Assembly: GCF_004138495.1 (NCBI RefSeq)
Contig: NZ_ML142849.1
Location: forward strand, 82,139-102,640
Direction of reading: 5' to 3'
Origin: Phytoactinopolyspora endophytica
Lineage (GTDB): Bacteria; Actinomycetota; Actinomycetes; Jiangellales; Jiangellaceae
DNA length: 20,502 bases
The notes below the pieces were generated by a model, which made no database searches, had not been told where the DNA came from, and saw nothing but the letters and a program-made list of their open reading frames with translations. Shown in pieces: positions 14,032 to 20,502 of this stretch (within the stretch, counting starts at the first letter, position 1; each line of letters starts with the position of its first letter). Both the position numbers and the translations under genes were made by a program.

Positions 14032-15480
14032 ATGGCAACCAATGGTCAGCTCTTCATCGGCGGCACATGGACCGCTGGAGCTGAAGGAACCACGTTCGAC
14101 ACGGTCGATCCCGCTACCGGCGAGATCCTCGGCACCGCGGTAGAGGCCACCGAAGCCGATGTCGATGCGGCCGTTGAGGCGGCTGACCGCGCGTTCTCCG
14201 ACCCCACGTGGCGCGGGATGACTCCCGCGGCGCGCGGGCGGCTCCTGTGGCGCATCGCCGACCTGGTCGAGGAACACGCCGCGGAGCTGGGCGAACTTGA
14301 GAGCAAGGACCAGGGACAGGCGTTCGGGTTCGCCCAGGGCAGCATGTCCGGCGCTGCTGAGATGCTGCGCTACTACGCCGGCTGGTGCACCAAGATCACC
14401 GGCACCGTCTCACCCGTGTCGGTGCCCGGGATGCTGCACTACACGCGCCGCGAGCCCGTGGGCGTGTGCGCCCTGATCACCCCCTGGAACTTTCCTTTGG
14501 CGATCGCCGTATGGAAGCTGGCGCCTGCGCTGGCAACCGGCAACACTGTCATCCTCAAGCCGGCCGAGCAGACACCCCTGACCACGACTCGGCTGGTCGA
14601 GCTCTGTGCCGAGGCCGGCGTGCCCGACGGCGTGGTCAACCTGCTGACCGGTGGTCCCGACGTCGGTCGCCGGCTTGTCCAGCACGAGGGCGTCGACAAG
14701 GTGTCGTTCACGGGGTCGACCGAGGTGGGACGCGAGATCGTGCGGGACTCCGCCGGCAATCTCAAGCGCGTCAGCCTCGAGCTCGGCGGCAAGGCGCCCA
14801 GCATCGTCATGAAAGACGCCGACATCGATGCCGCTGTCACCGGCAACCTACTCGGCGGACTCGTCAACAGCGGGCAGGCGTGTGCCGCATACAGCCGGTT
14901 CTATGTGGACTCCAGCCGGGTCGAGGAGTTCACCGAGAAACTGGCGGGCGCCATGTCAGGGATGACGGTGGGCCCGGGTATGTCCCCGGACACGCAGCTC
15001 GGTCCGCTGGTGTCGTCCGAGCATCTTCAGAAGGTCGAGAGCTATGTCGAGCGGGGCATCGAGCAGGGTGCGCAGATCGTGGTCGGAGGTAGCCGGCCGG
15101 GTGGCGACCTCGCGTCCGGGTTCTTCTTCGAGCCGACCCTGTTCCGTGGCGTCGACCACTCGATGCAGATCGCCCGAGAGGAGATCTTCGGCCCGGTCTT
15201 GCCGATCATCGCCTATGACGACCCCTCCGACCTCGTCAGCCGCGCCAACGACACGCCATACGGCTTGGTCGCCTGCGTGTGGACGTCGGACGTCGCTCAG
15301 GGGCATCGGCTAGCCGCGGACATCCGCGCCGGCGAGGTCTTCGTCAACACCCTGCCGGCGCTCGATCCCGCGGCGCCATGGGGCGGGTTCAAGGCGAGCG
15401 GCTGGGGACGCGAGATGGCGGCCGACGCGTTGGATGCCTACACCGAGACGAAGGGTGTCTGGATCAACGTCGGAACGTAG
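14032..15480 (+). CDS. NAD(P)-dependent aldehyde dehydrogenase
   Basis: The product (482 aa, normal length) oxidises an aldehyde to its carboxylic acid. Motifs in order: TPWNFPLAIAVWKLAPALATGN (Asn153, cofactor and oxyanion site), FTGSTEVGREI (cofactor loop), LELGGKAPSIV with general base Glu250, GQACAAYSRF with nucleophile Cys284, and EEIFGPVLPI. The overall type is that of betaine/phenylacetaldehyde dehydrogenases, but specificity cannot be set by eye. The start ATG has GGGAGA at 14020-14025. It is the first gene after a structured element and precedes, by 178 bp, the MaoC operon on the same strand. With the thiamine-diphosphate enzyme and acyl-CoA ligase downstream, it could process an aldehyde released by C-C cleavage. 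Confidence 0.93.
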   Translation: MATNGQLFIGGTWTAGAEGTTFDTVDPATGEILGTAVEATEADVDAAVEAADRAFSDPTWRGMTPAARGRLLWRIADLVEEHAAELGELESKDQGQAFGFAQGSMSGAAEMLRYYAGWCTKITGTVSPVSVPGMLHYTRREPVGVCALITPWNFPLAIAVWKLAPALATGNTVILKPAEQTPLTTTRLVELCAEAGVPDGVVNLLTGGPDVGRRLVQHEGVDKVSFTGSTEVGREIVRDSAGNLKRVSLELGGKAPSIVMKDADIDAAVTGNLLGGLVNSGQACAAYSRFYVDSSRVEEFTEKLAGAMSGMTVGPGMSPDTQLGPLVSSEHLQKVESYVERGIEQGAQIVVGGSRPGGDLASGFFFEPTLFRGVDHSMQIAREEIFGPVLPIIAYDDPSDLVSRANDTPYGLVACVWTSDVAQGHRLAADIRAGEVFVNTLPALDPAAPWGGFKASGWGREMAADALDAYTETKGVWINVGT

Positions 15481-15559
15481 TGACGGCGGGCCACCGCTCT
15501 GAGGTTTTCCCGGCACACCCGTTTCTGCCATCGGCTCTTCCGCATATCGGGAAGGTGCC

Positions 15560-15601
15560 TTGCTGGCGGGTTGCTTTCTGGCCAGAGTGCAGTTGCTGGC
15601 G
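15560..15601. promoter_or_regulatory. Palindrome flanked by direct repeats, possible operator of the MaoC operon
   Basis: TCTGGCCAGA (15577-15586) is a perfect 10-bp palindrome. It is flanked by two identical 9-mers, TTGCTGGCG at 15560-15568 and 15593-15601, 33 bp apart, about three helical turns. The group lies 58-99 bp before the MaoC start. No clear -10 box was found in this 178-bp gap, so the promoter itself remains unplaced. Confidence 0.35.
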
Positions 15602-15658
15602 ATGCGTGGAAGCTCGCCCGGGCCCTTGCCTTCGGCCGCACCAACAGATCGGGAGCAC

Positions 15659-16123
15659 ATGTCTGACTCCGCTGTCCTGTCCGCACCCGTGGACCAGATC
15701 CGAACCCTTGAAGGGGCCACCTTCGGCCCGTCCTCCTGGCGAGAGATCGGCCAGAACGACATCGACGTCTTCGCACGCCTCACCGGCGACGACAACCCGA
15801 TCCACGTCGATGCCGACGTCGCCGCGAAGTCTCCGTACGGCACGCGCATAGCCCACGGTCTGCTGACGCTCAGTGCGGTCGTGCCGATGTTGCGCGAGGT
15901 GTTCTCGGTGACGGGTGTGTCGATGGGCCTCAACTACGGCCTGAACCGGGTGCGTTTCCCCGCTGCCGTTCCGGCAGGTGCGCGGGTCCGCATCCACGGC
16001 CACGTCACCGAGGTGACCGAGGTCTCCGGCGGCTGGCAGGCCGTGCTCTCTGTGACGTACGAAGTCGAGGGCAACGAGAAGCCGGCGTGCGTGGCTGAGT
16101 TCGTCCTGAGGTTCTACGTATGA
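15659..16123 (+). CDS. MaoC-like hotdog-fold enoyl-CoA hydratase
   Basis: The product (154 aa) is a single hotdog domain that hydrates trans-2-enoyl-CoA to the (R)-3-hydroxyacyl-CoA. The hydratase motif LTGDDNPIHVD (41-51) supplies catalytic Asp44 and His49, and the following AAKSPYGTRIAHGLLT is the usual substrate-tunnel segment. The start ATG at 15659 gives the normal short N-terminus; GGGAG lies just upstream (15651-15655). Earlier in-frame starts would add residues unlike the family. It is the first gene of a tightly coupled run: its TGA overlaps the next ATG (ATGA). R-specific hydration contrasts with the S-specific route expected of FadB, so this operon probably handles a different substrate class. 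Confidence 0.92.
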   Translation: MSDSAVLSAPVDQIRTLEGATFGPSSWREIGQNDIDVFARLTGDDNPIHVDADVAAKSPYGTRIAHGLLTLSAVVPMLREVFSVTGVSMGLNYGLNRVRFPAAVPAGARVRIHGHVTEVTEVSGGWQAVLSVTYEVEGNEKPACVAEFVLRFYV

Positions 16124-17079
16124 GGAGCGGAGCGCGACCAGACAACATGAGCGGCGACATCAGCTTGGCGGGCCGGGTCGCTATCGTCACCGGCGCCGGC
16201 CGGAGCCTCGGAAAGGCGTACGCGAAGGTTCTCGCCGGCTCTGGGGCAGCCGTCGTCGTCAACGACATCGACGCCGACGCCGCGCAGGACGTGGTCGCTC
16301 AGATCACCTCGGCAGGCGGCCGGGCCACCGCCGTCGTCGCCCCTGTCGGTCCCGCCGCGACCGCGGACGCCCTGGTGGAGGCCGCGCGCTCGACCTTCGG
16401 CCGGCTCGATGTCCTGGTGGCGAACGCGGGCGTCCTCCGTGACCGTGTGCTGTGGAAGATGTCCGACGAGGACTTCGACCTCGTGGTCGACACCCACTTG
16501 AAGGGCACCTTCACCTGCGGGCGTGCCGCCGCCGTCGCCATGCGCGAGCAGGGAGAGGGCGGGCGCATCATCGTCATCGGCTCCCCCGCAGGGCAGTTCG
16601 GCAGCCTCGGGCAGACGAACTACTCGGCGGTCAAAGCCGGCCTGGTCGCCATGGCACGGACGTGGTCGCTGGAGCTCGCGCGGTTCGGCATCACCGCGAA
16701 CGCGGTCGTGCCGACGGCGCTGTCCCCGATGACGGCGACCATCCCGGCGTACGCCCAGCTCTATGAGGACTATCTCGCGGGAGCGCCGATCCCGCCGAAG
16801 TACCGCAAGGAGAACGCCCTCGGGACACCGGAGGACGTCGCGCCCCTGATCGTGTGGCTCGCCTCCGAACGTTCCGCCGACGTCACCGGGCAGGCTCTCG
16901 GCATCGGGGGTGACCGCCTCACCCTGTACGGCCATCCGCAGGTGCTGCGGACCGTCGACCACGACGACGGCTGGGCAGCGGATCAGATCGACCAGGCCTG
17001 GCGTGAGACGCTCGGAGAGCACGCTCAGCCGTCCGGACCGCCGCGCAAGGACGACGGGCACAAGGAAACCGCGCGATGA
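16120..17079 (+). CDS. Short-chain dehydrogenase/reductase, probably (R)-3-hydroxyacyl-CoA type
   Basis: The product (319 aa) has the classical SDR landmarks: VTGAGRSLG (24-31 cofactor loop), ND at the end of strand 2 (Asp49, suggesting NAD(H)), NAG (102-104), Ser155 in IVIGSPAGQFG, and Tyr168/Lys172 in NYSAVKAG. It has about 60 more residues than a 250-aa SDR, mostly at the C-terminus, like the peroxisomal multifunctional-type dehydrogenases that act on (R)-3-hydroxyacyl-CoA. That would fit the product of the adjacent MaoC. The ATG at 16120 overlaps the MaoC stop. A second in-frame ATG at 16147 (MSGDISLAG) would give a more typical N-terminus but lacks a well-spaced ribosome-binding site. 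The ATGA overlap with the next gene marks a common operon. The exact substrate is inferred from context. Confidence 0.88.
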   Translation: MRSGARPDNMSGDISLAGRVAIVTGAGRSLGKAYAKVLAGSGAAVVVNDIDADAAQDVVAQITSAGGRATAVVAPVGPAATADALVEAARSTFGRLDVLVANAGVLRDRVLWKMSDEDFDLVVDTHLKGTFTCGRAAAVAMREQGEGGRIIVIGSPAGQFGSLGQTNYSAVKAGLVAMARTWSLELARFGITANAVVPTALSPMTATIPAYAQLYEDYLAGAPIPPKYRKENALGTPEDVAPLIVWLASERSADVTGQALGIGGDRLTLYGHPQVLRTVDHDDGWAADQIDQAWRETLGEHAQPSGPPRKDDGHKETAR

Positions 17080-18704
17080 GACTCGGAAGGTATACCGACG
17101 TCTGGCAGGGAATCGCCCAGGCTTGCCCGGACCGGCTCGCGGTCGTCAGCCGGGACCGACGGCTGACCTATCGCGAGTTCACCGAGGAGGCCGCCGCCGT
17201 AGCCAGGTATCTCGAGCGCTGCGGGGTCCGCCCGGGTGACTCGGTCGCCGTCTACTGCTACAACCGGCCGGAGTTCCTGGTCGTGCTGCACGCGTGCCTG
17301 GCGACGGGTGTGGCGCCGGTTCCGGTCAACTTCCGGTACCGGGCGAGGGAGCTCCGTGGCCTCCTCCTCGACGCCGAGGCGCGTGTACTCGTCCACCCGG
17401 CTTCGCTCAGGGTCGTCGCGGCCGAGGCCGCCGCGGGACTCGACCGACCGCCGGCGTTGCTGCGGCTCGACGACGGGGAGGACCTCGTCCCACACACGGA
17501 ACCAGCGCCCGCAGCGGTCGCGTACCGTGACGTCGTCGCTGAGCCGGGGACGCTTCCGCCGACCCCGCCGCCCGGCGGTGAGCTGCGGCTCTACACCGGT
17601 GGGACCACCGGGCTGCCGAAGGCCGTCGTCTGGGACGCCGACCACCTTCTGGACGGGAAGATCTTCTCGACCTACACCCTGGTCGGGCTCGACGCCCCGC
17701 GGTCGGTTGCCGAGGCCGTCACGATCGCCGCCGACCCGGCGACTCCCCGCGTGGCTGCCCTTCCGCTGGCCCCCTTCATGCACGGCACAGCGCTGTTCAC
17801 CGCGCTCAACGCGCTCGTGCTCGGCGGCACCGTCATCATCCACGCCTCGCCGCGCCTGGACTCCGAAGAGGTGTTGCGGCTGATCCACGACGAAGGAGCC
17901 ACGCGCCTCGTGCTGGCCGGTGAGGCCGTCGCGCTTCCGCTCGTGACGGCCGCCGAGCGGGCGGCCACCGGACTCGGACAGGTGCGGTCGGTGCTCAGCT
18001 CCGGCATGCGGCTCAGCGATGAGACGAAGCGCCGGTTACATGCGCTCACCGACCTGACCATCGTCGACCTGCTGGCCGCCACCGAGGGCGGGCCGTTCGC
18101 CACTGCCATCACCAGCGGTATCGACGACCTGCCCAGCCGGTTCCGGCTCATGCCCGAGGCAGCGGTCCTCGACGACGACGGCGTCGAGGTGCAGCACCGC
18201 GTCGGCGCGCTCGGGCGTCTCGCCTACCGGGGCGCGCTCCCGAAGGGCTACTTCCGGGACGAGGCGAAGACCCGCGCCGCCTTCCCCGAGATCGGCGGGC
18301 GGCGCTATGTGGTGCCGGGCGACTGGGCCCGCGTCCTCGACGCCGACGGGCACATCGAGCTCCTCGGGCGCGGCAGCGCGGTGGTGAACACCGGCGGGGA
18401 GAAGGTCTACCCGGCCGAGGTCGAACAAGCGCTGCTGGAGCACGCGGACGTCGACGACGTCGTGGTGTTCGGCGTTGCGGACCCCAGGTTCGGTGAGGCC
18501 GTCACAGCCGTCATCGTTCCCGCGGCCGGTGCGTCCATCGACCTGCAGGACCTCGCGGATTACCTCGACCAGCGCCTCGCCGGCTACAAGAAGCCCCGGC
18601 ACGTCCTGCTGAGGGACTCGCTCGAACGCAGCCCGCACGGCAAGGTCGACCTCACCCGCCTCAAACAGGACGCGGCGGCGGAACTCGTGCAGGCGCGGAC
18701 ATGA
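17076..18704 (+). CDS. AMP-forming acyl-CoA synthetase (FadD-like)
   Basis: The product (542 aa) activates a carboxylic acid to its CoA thioester through an acyl-adenylate. ANL-superfamily motifs are present: the P-loop LYTGGTTGLPKAVVW (YTGGTTGLPK at 173-182), AATEGG in place of YGxTE, PGDWARVLDADGHIELLGRGSAVVNTGGEKVYPAEVE (ribose-binding Asp and hinge), and the C-terminal HGKVDLTRLK with the adenylation Lys523. The short P-loop and hinge resemble actinobacterial FadD proteins for bulky or branched acids, such as steroid-side-chain ligases, more than long-chain ligases; this is by eye only. ATG overlaps the SDR stop (ATGA), and its own stop overlaps the acyl-CoA dehydrogenase start the same way. 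It supplies the CoA ester for the rest of the operon. Confidence 0.92.
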   Translation: MRLGRYTDVWQGIAQACPDRLAVVSRDRRLTYREFTEEAAAVARYLERCGVRPGDSVAVYCYNRPEFLVVLHACLATGVAPVPVNFRYRARELRGLLLDAEARVLVHPASLRVVAAEAAAGLDRPPALLRLDDGEDLVPHTEPAPAAVAYRDVVAEPGTLPPTPPPGGELRLYTGGTTGLPKAVVWDADHLLDGKIFSTYTLVGLDAPRSVAEAVTIAADPATPRVAALPLAPFMHGTALFTALNALVLGGTVIIHASPRLDSEEVLRLIHDEGATRLVLAGEAVALPLVTAAERAATGLGQVRSVLSSGMRLSDETKRRLHALTDLTIVDLLAATEGGPFATAITSGIDDLPSRFRLMPEAAVLDDDGVEVQHRVGALGRLAYRGALPKGYFRDEAKTRAAFPEIGGRRYVVPGDWARVLDADGHIELLGRGSAVVNTGGEKVYPAEVEQALLEHADVDDVVVFGVADPRFGEAVTAVIVPAAGASIDLQDLADYLDQRLAGYKKPRHVLLRDSLERSPHGKVDLTRLKQDAAAELVQART

Positions 18705-19879
18705 CCGCGTTCACTGCCACCGACCTGTTCGGTTTCGCCACCGAGCTGAGTGAGGTCGAGCGCACGAAGCTGCATGCGCTCGAAGTTCTGCTCGACGAGC
18801 GCGTGCGTCCCCATCTCGCCGACTGGTGGGAGCGTGCCGAGTGTCCGGTGCATCTGCGCGCTGAGCTCGCCCGTTTGCGGCTCGAGGACGATCCTGACCT
18901 GCTCCGTGAAGACGGCATGCTCAACCCGCACTACGTGGGCTTCCGCCATTTCATGATGGCGAGGTGCGACCTGTCGGTCGCCACCCTCTACGGGGGCCAG
19001 GTGGGCATGTTCCGCACGGTGGTGCGTGAGGGCGGCTCCGCCGAGCAGCGGGCCAGGCTCGACCCGCTCATCGTCTCCTTCGACCTGACCGGATGCTTCG
19101 CGCTGACCGAGCCGGACCACGGCTCCGACGTGGCTCGCGGACTCGAGACCAGTGCGACGCGCAGCGGGGACACGTGGCGGCTCACCGGCCACAAACGCTG
19201 GATCGGGAACGCGGCCCTGTCCGACGTGATCGTCGTCGTCGCGAAGGACACCGCCGACGGCACGGCCAAGGCCTTTCTGGTGCCGCGCGAGGCACCCGGG
19301 GTCACCATCAGCGACGTGGGCAGCAAGCTCAGTCTCCGGATGGTGCGCAACGCCGACATCCGGCTCAGCGACGTGAAGATCGACGAGTCGCAGCGGCTGC
19401 AGGGGATCGACTCCTTCGCCGATATCGCCGCGATCCTCGCCAGCCTGCGCCCCGTCGTGGCCTGGAACGCGGCGGGCATGCAGGCCGGCGCCTACGAGGC
19501 CGCCCTGAGCTATGCCCGTGAACGGCACCAGTTCGGCCGGCCTATCGCCGGCTACCAGCTCATCCAGGAGAAGCTCGCCCGGATGCTCGGGAACGCGACC
19601 GCGTCACTGGCGATGGCCGCCCGGCTCACCGAGCTGCGGAGCCGGCACCAGGGAGGCGACGAGCACTCGGCGCTGACGAAAGCGTGGGTGAGTGATCGGC
19701 TCCGTGAGACCGTCGCGCTCGCGCGGGATGTCTGCGGCGGTGAGGGCATCCGCATCGCGAACGATGTGGCGCGGTACTTCGCCGACGCCGAAGCCGTCTA
19801 CACCTACGAAGGAACCCGAGAGATCAACAGTCTCATCGTCGGGCGTGCCGCGACCGGAATCAGTGCGTTCACCTGCTGA
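18701..19879 (+). CDS. Acyl-CoA dehydrogenase (glutaryl-CoA-dehydrogenase-like)
   Basis: The product (392 aa) is a flavoenzyme that oxidises acyl-CoA to enoyl-CoA. Visible are CFALTEPDHGSDVARGLETSA (FAD/substrate loop), HKRWIGNAALSDVIVV (the W-I-G-N pattern of the glutaryl-CoA branch), YARERHQFGRPIAGYQLIQEKLARML, and YTYEGTREINSLIVGRA with the catalytic base Glu370. The glutaryl-CoA-like branch also holds non-decarboxylating enzymes and some 2-methylbranched or aromatic acyl-CoA dehydrogenases, so glutaryl-CoA is not certain. The start overlaps the ligase stop. Ligase, dehydrogenase, MaoC hydratase and SDR together make a nearly complete beta-oxidation spiral lacking only a thiolase. No electron-transfer flavoprotein gene is present nearby. 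Confidence 0.92.
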   Translation: MTAFTATDLFGFATELSEVERTKLHALEVLLDERVRPHLADWWERAECPVHLRAELARLRLEDDPDLLREDGMLNPHYVGFRHFMMARCDLSVATLYGGQVGMFRTVVREGGSAEQRARLDPLIVSFDLTGCFALTEPDHGSDVARGLETSATRSGDTWRLTGHKRWIGNAALSDVIVVVAKDTADGTAKAFLVPREAPGVTISDVGSKLSLRMVRNADIRLSDVKIDESQRLQGIDSFADIAAILASLRPVVAWNAAGMQAGAYEAALSYARERHQFGRPIAGYQLIQEKLARMLGNATASLAMAARLTELRSRHQGGDEHSALTKAWVSDRLRETVALARDVCGGEGIRIANDVARYFADAEAVYTYEGTREINSLIVGRAATGISAFTC

Positions 19880-19902
19880 ACGGGGTCCCGGCTCCCGCTA
19901 CC

Positions 19903-19925
19903 CCGCCGCATTATCCTGGCGGCGG
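19903..19925. terminator. GC-rich hairpin after the acyl-CoA dehydrogenase gene
   Basis: CCGCCGC (19903-19909) pairs perfectly with GCGGCGG (19919-19925) around a 9-nt loop, 24 nt after the stop. No T-run follows, so it is at most a weak or U-tract-less terminator. The loop also contains TATCCT, which fits TANNNT, so this may instead be promoter sequence for the next gene. Confidence 0.35.
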
Positions 19926-19975
19926 TCACCCCGGCCACCACGACAGAGGAGTGGACCACGAGTGAGGAGCGGACA

Positions 19976-20502
19976 ATGACTGAACGGATCACGGTCGCCG
20001 AGGCTGTCGGCCGGACGATCGCCGCGCTGGGTGCGTCGCACATCTTCGGCGTCGTGGGCAGTGGCAACTTCCATGTGACGAACGCGTTGATCGATGCGGG
20101 TGTGCCGTTCACGGCTTCTCGCCACGAGATGGGCGCGGCGTGCATGGCTGATGCCTACAGCCGGGCCACCGGCGAGGTGTCGGTCATCAGCGTCCACCAG
20201 GGGTGCGGTCTGACGAACGCGCTCACGGGCATCGCCGAGGCCGCGAAGTGCCACACCCCGGTGCTCGTCCTCACCGGTGACACCGTCACCGGGAACGTGA
20301 CGGACAACTTCTACATCGACCAGGACGCGGCCGTCGCCGCCGTCGGGGCGAAGCCGGCGCGGATCCATTCGGCGGCCTCGGCAGTGACGGACGCCGCCCA
20401 TGCCTTCCACACCGCTCTGTCGGAACGGGCCACCGTGGTGCTGTCTATGCCGGTGGACATCCAGGACGAGCTAGTGGAGTTCGACGAGGCCGGCATCCCG
20501 CC
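19976..20502 (+). CDS. Thiamine-diphosphate-dependent enzyme, N-terminal part (cut by window edge)
   Basis: Open from ATG 19976 to the right edge, 175 complete codons without a stop. The visible part is the pyrimidine-binding domain of the acetolactate-synthase/benzoylformate-decarboxylase superfamily: ITVAEAVGRTIAALGASHIFGVVGSGN, then FTASRHEMGAACMADAYSRATG with Glu51, the conserved acid that activates the cofactor. HQGCGLTNALTGIAEAAKCHTPVLVLTGD replaces the usual GPG-T-N segment. GAGGAG at 19964-19969 is a strong ribosome-binding site, 6 nt before ATG. The gene follows the acyl-CoA dehydrogenase by 96 bp on the same strand. Decarboxylase, carboligase and 2-hydroxyacyl-CoA lyase remain possible; the C-terminal cofactor domain, which would discriminate, is not in the window. 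Confidence 0.88.
   Translation, partial: MTERITVAEAVGRTIAALGASHIFGVVGSGNFHVTNALIDAGVPFTASRHEMGAACMADAYSRATGEVSVISVHQGCGLTNALTGIAEAAKCHTPVLVLTGDTVTGNVTDNFYIDQDAAVAAVGAKPARIHSAASAVTDAAHAFHTALSERATVVLSMPVDIQDELVEFDEAGIP

Noticed and set aside
18584..19528. 314-codon minus-strand frame opposite the ligase/acyl-CoA dehydrogenase junction
   Set aside because: Low-complexity mirror translation; the plus strand has two intact enzymes with catalytic residues and an ATGA coupling.
19962..19979. Five-codon ORF GTG AGG AGC GGA CAA TGA overlapping the thiamine-enzyme start
   Set aside because: The same bases form the strong ribosome-binding site of the real ATG, so the frame is more likely accidental.

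Overview
The window is high-GC DNA with GTG starts, SD-poor genes that look leaderless, ATGA stop/start overlaps and actinobacterial families (DUF3000, GntR, actinobacterial-type ChdC), so it comes from an actinobacterium. Genus cannot be fixed from sequence alone. No rRNA, tRNA, CRISPR array, transposase or phage gene was seen.

Left part (1-7835) is mostly housekeeping. A partial M20 peptidase runs off the left edge on the minus strand. A stand-alone GntR winged-helix protein follows, preceded by a 25-bp tandem repeat and a promoter. Next comes the coproporphyrin-dependent haem block on the minus strand: hemE, then cgoX and chdC, the last two overlapping by 4 bp. A plus-strand DUF4349 lipoprotein gene sits between hemE and cgoX. 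Divergent from hemE are DUF3000 and a RNase D/HRDC protein. From memory, the hemE / DUF3000 / RNase D neighbourhood is conserved in Mycobacterium and Streptomyces, usually close to dxs and, in Streptomyces, to a fadA/fadB pair.

Middle part (7836-13863) holds a minus-strand FAD amine-oxidase-fold enzyme, an AlkD-like DNA glycosylase and a thiolase/FadB beta-oxidation pair. The pair lies behind an overlapping palindromic operator-like site.

Right part (13864-20502) looks like an accessory catabolic block. It has an aldehyde dehydrogenase, a tightly coupled MaoC hydratase / SDR / acyl-CoA ligase / acyl-CoA dehydrogenase operon with three consecutive ATGA overlaps, and the start of a thiamine-diphosphate enzyme. 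The set would suit activation and oxidation of an unusual carboxylic acid, possibly with C-C cleavage to an aldehyde.

The most unusual signals are non-coding. (1) A 115-116 bp long-stem element occurs twice (4735-4850 and 10294-10408), with three double compensatory base-pair changes between copies. (2) A 90-nt element at 13921-14010 folds on paper into a clean three-way junction (9 + 8 + 14 bp) just before the aldehyde dehydrogenase gene. (3) Three genes carry a TANNNT box exactly 7 nt before the start codon. (4) Several repeat or palindrome clusters lie in promoter regions.
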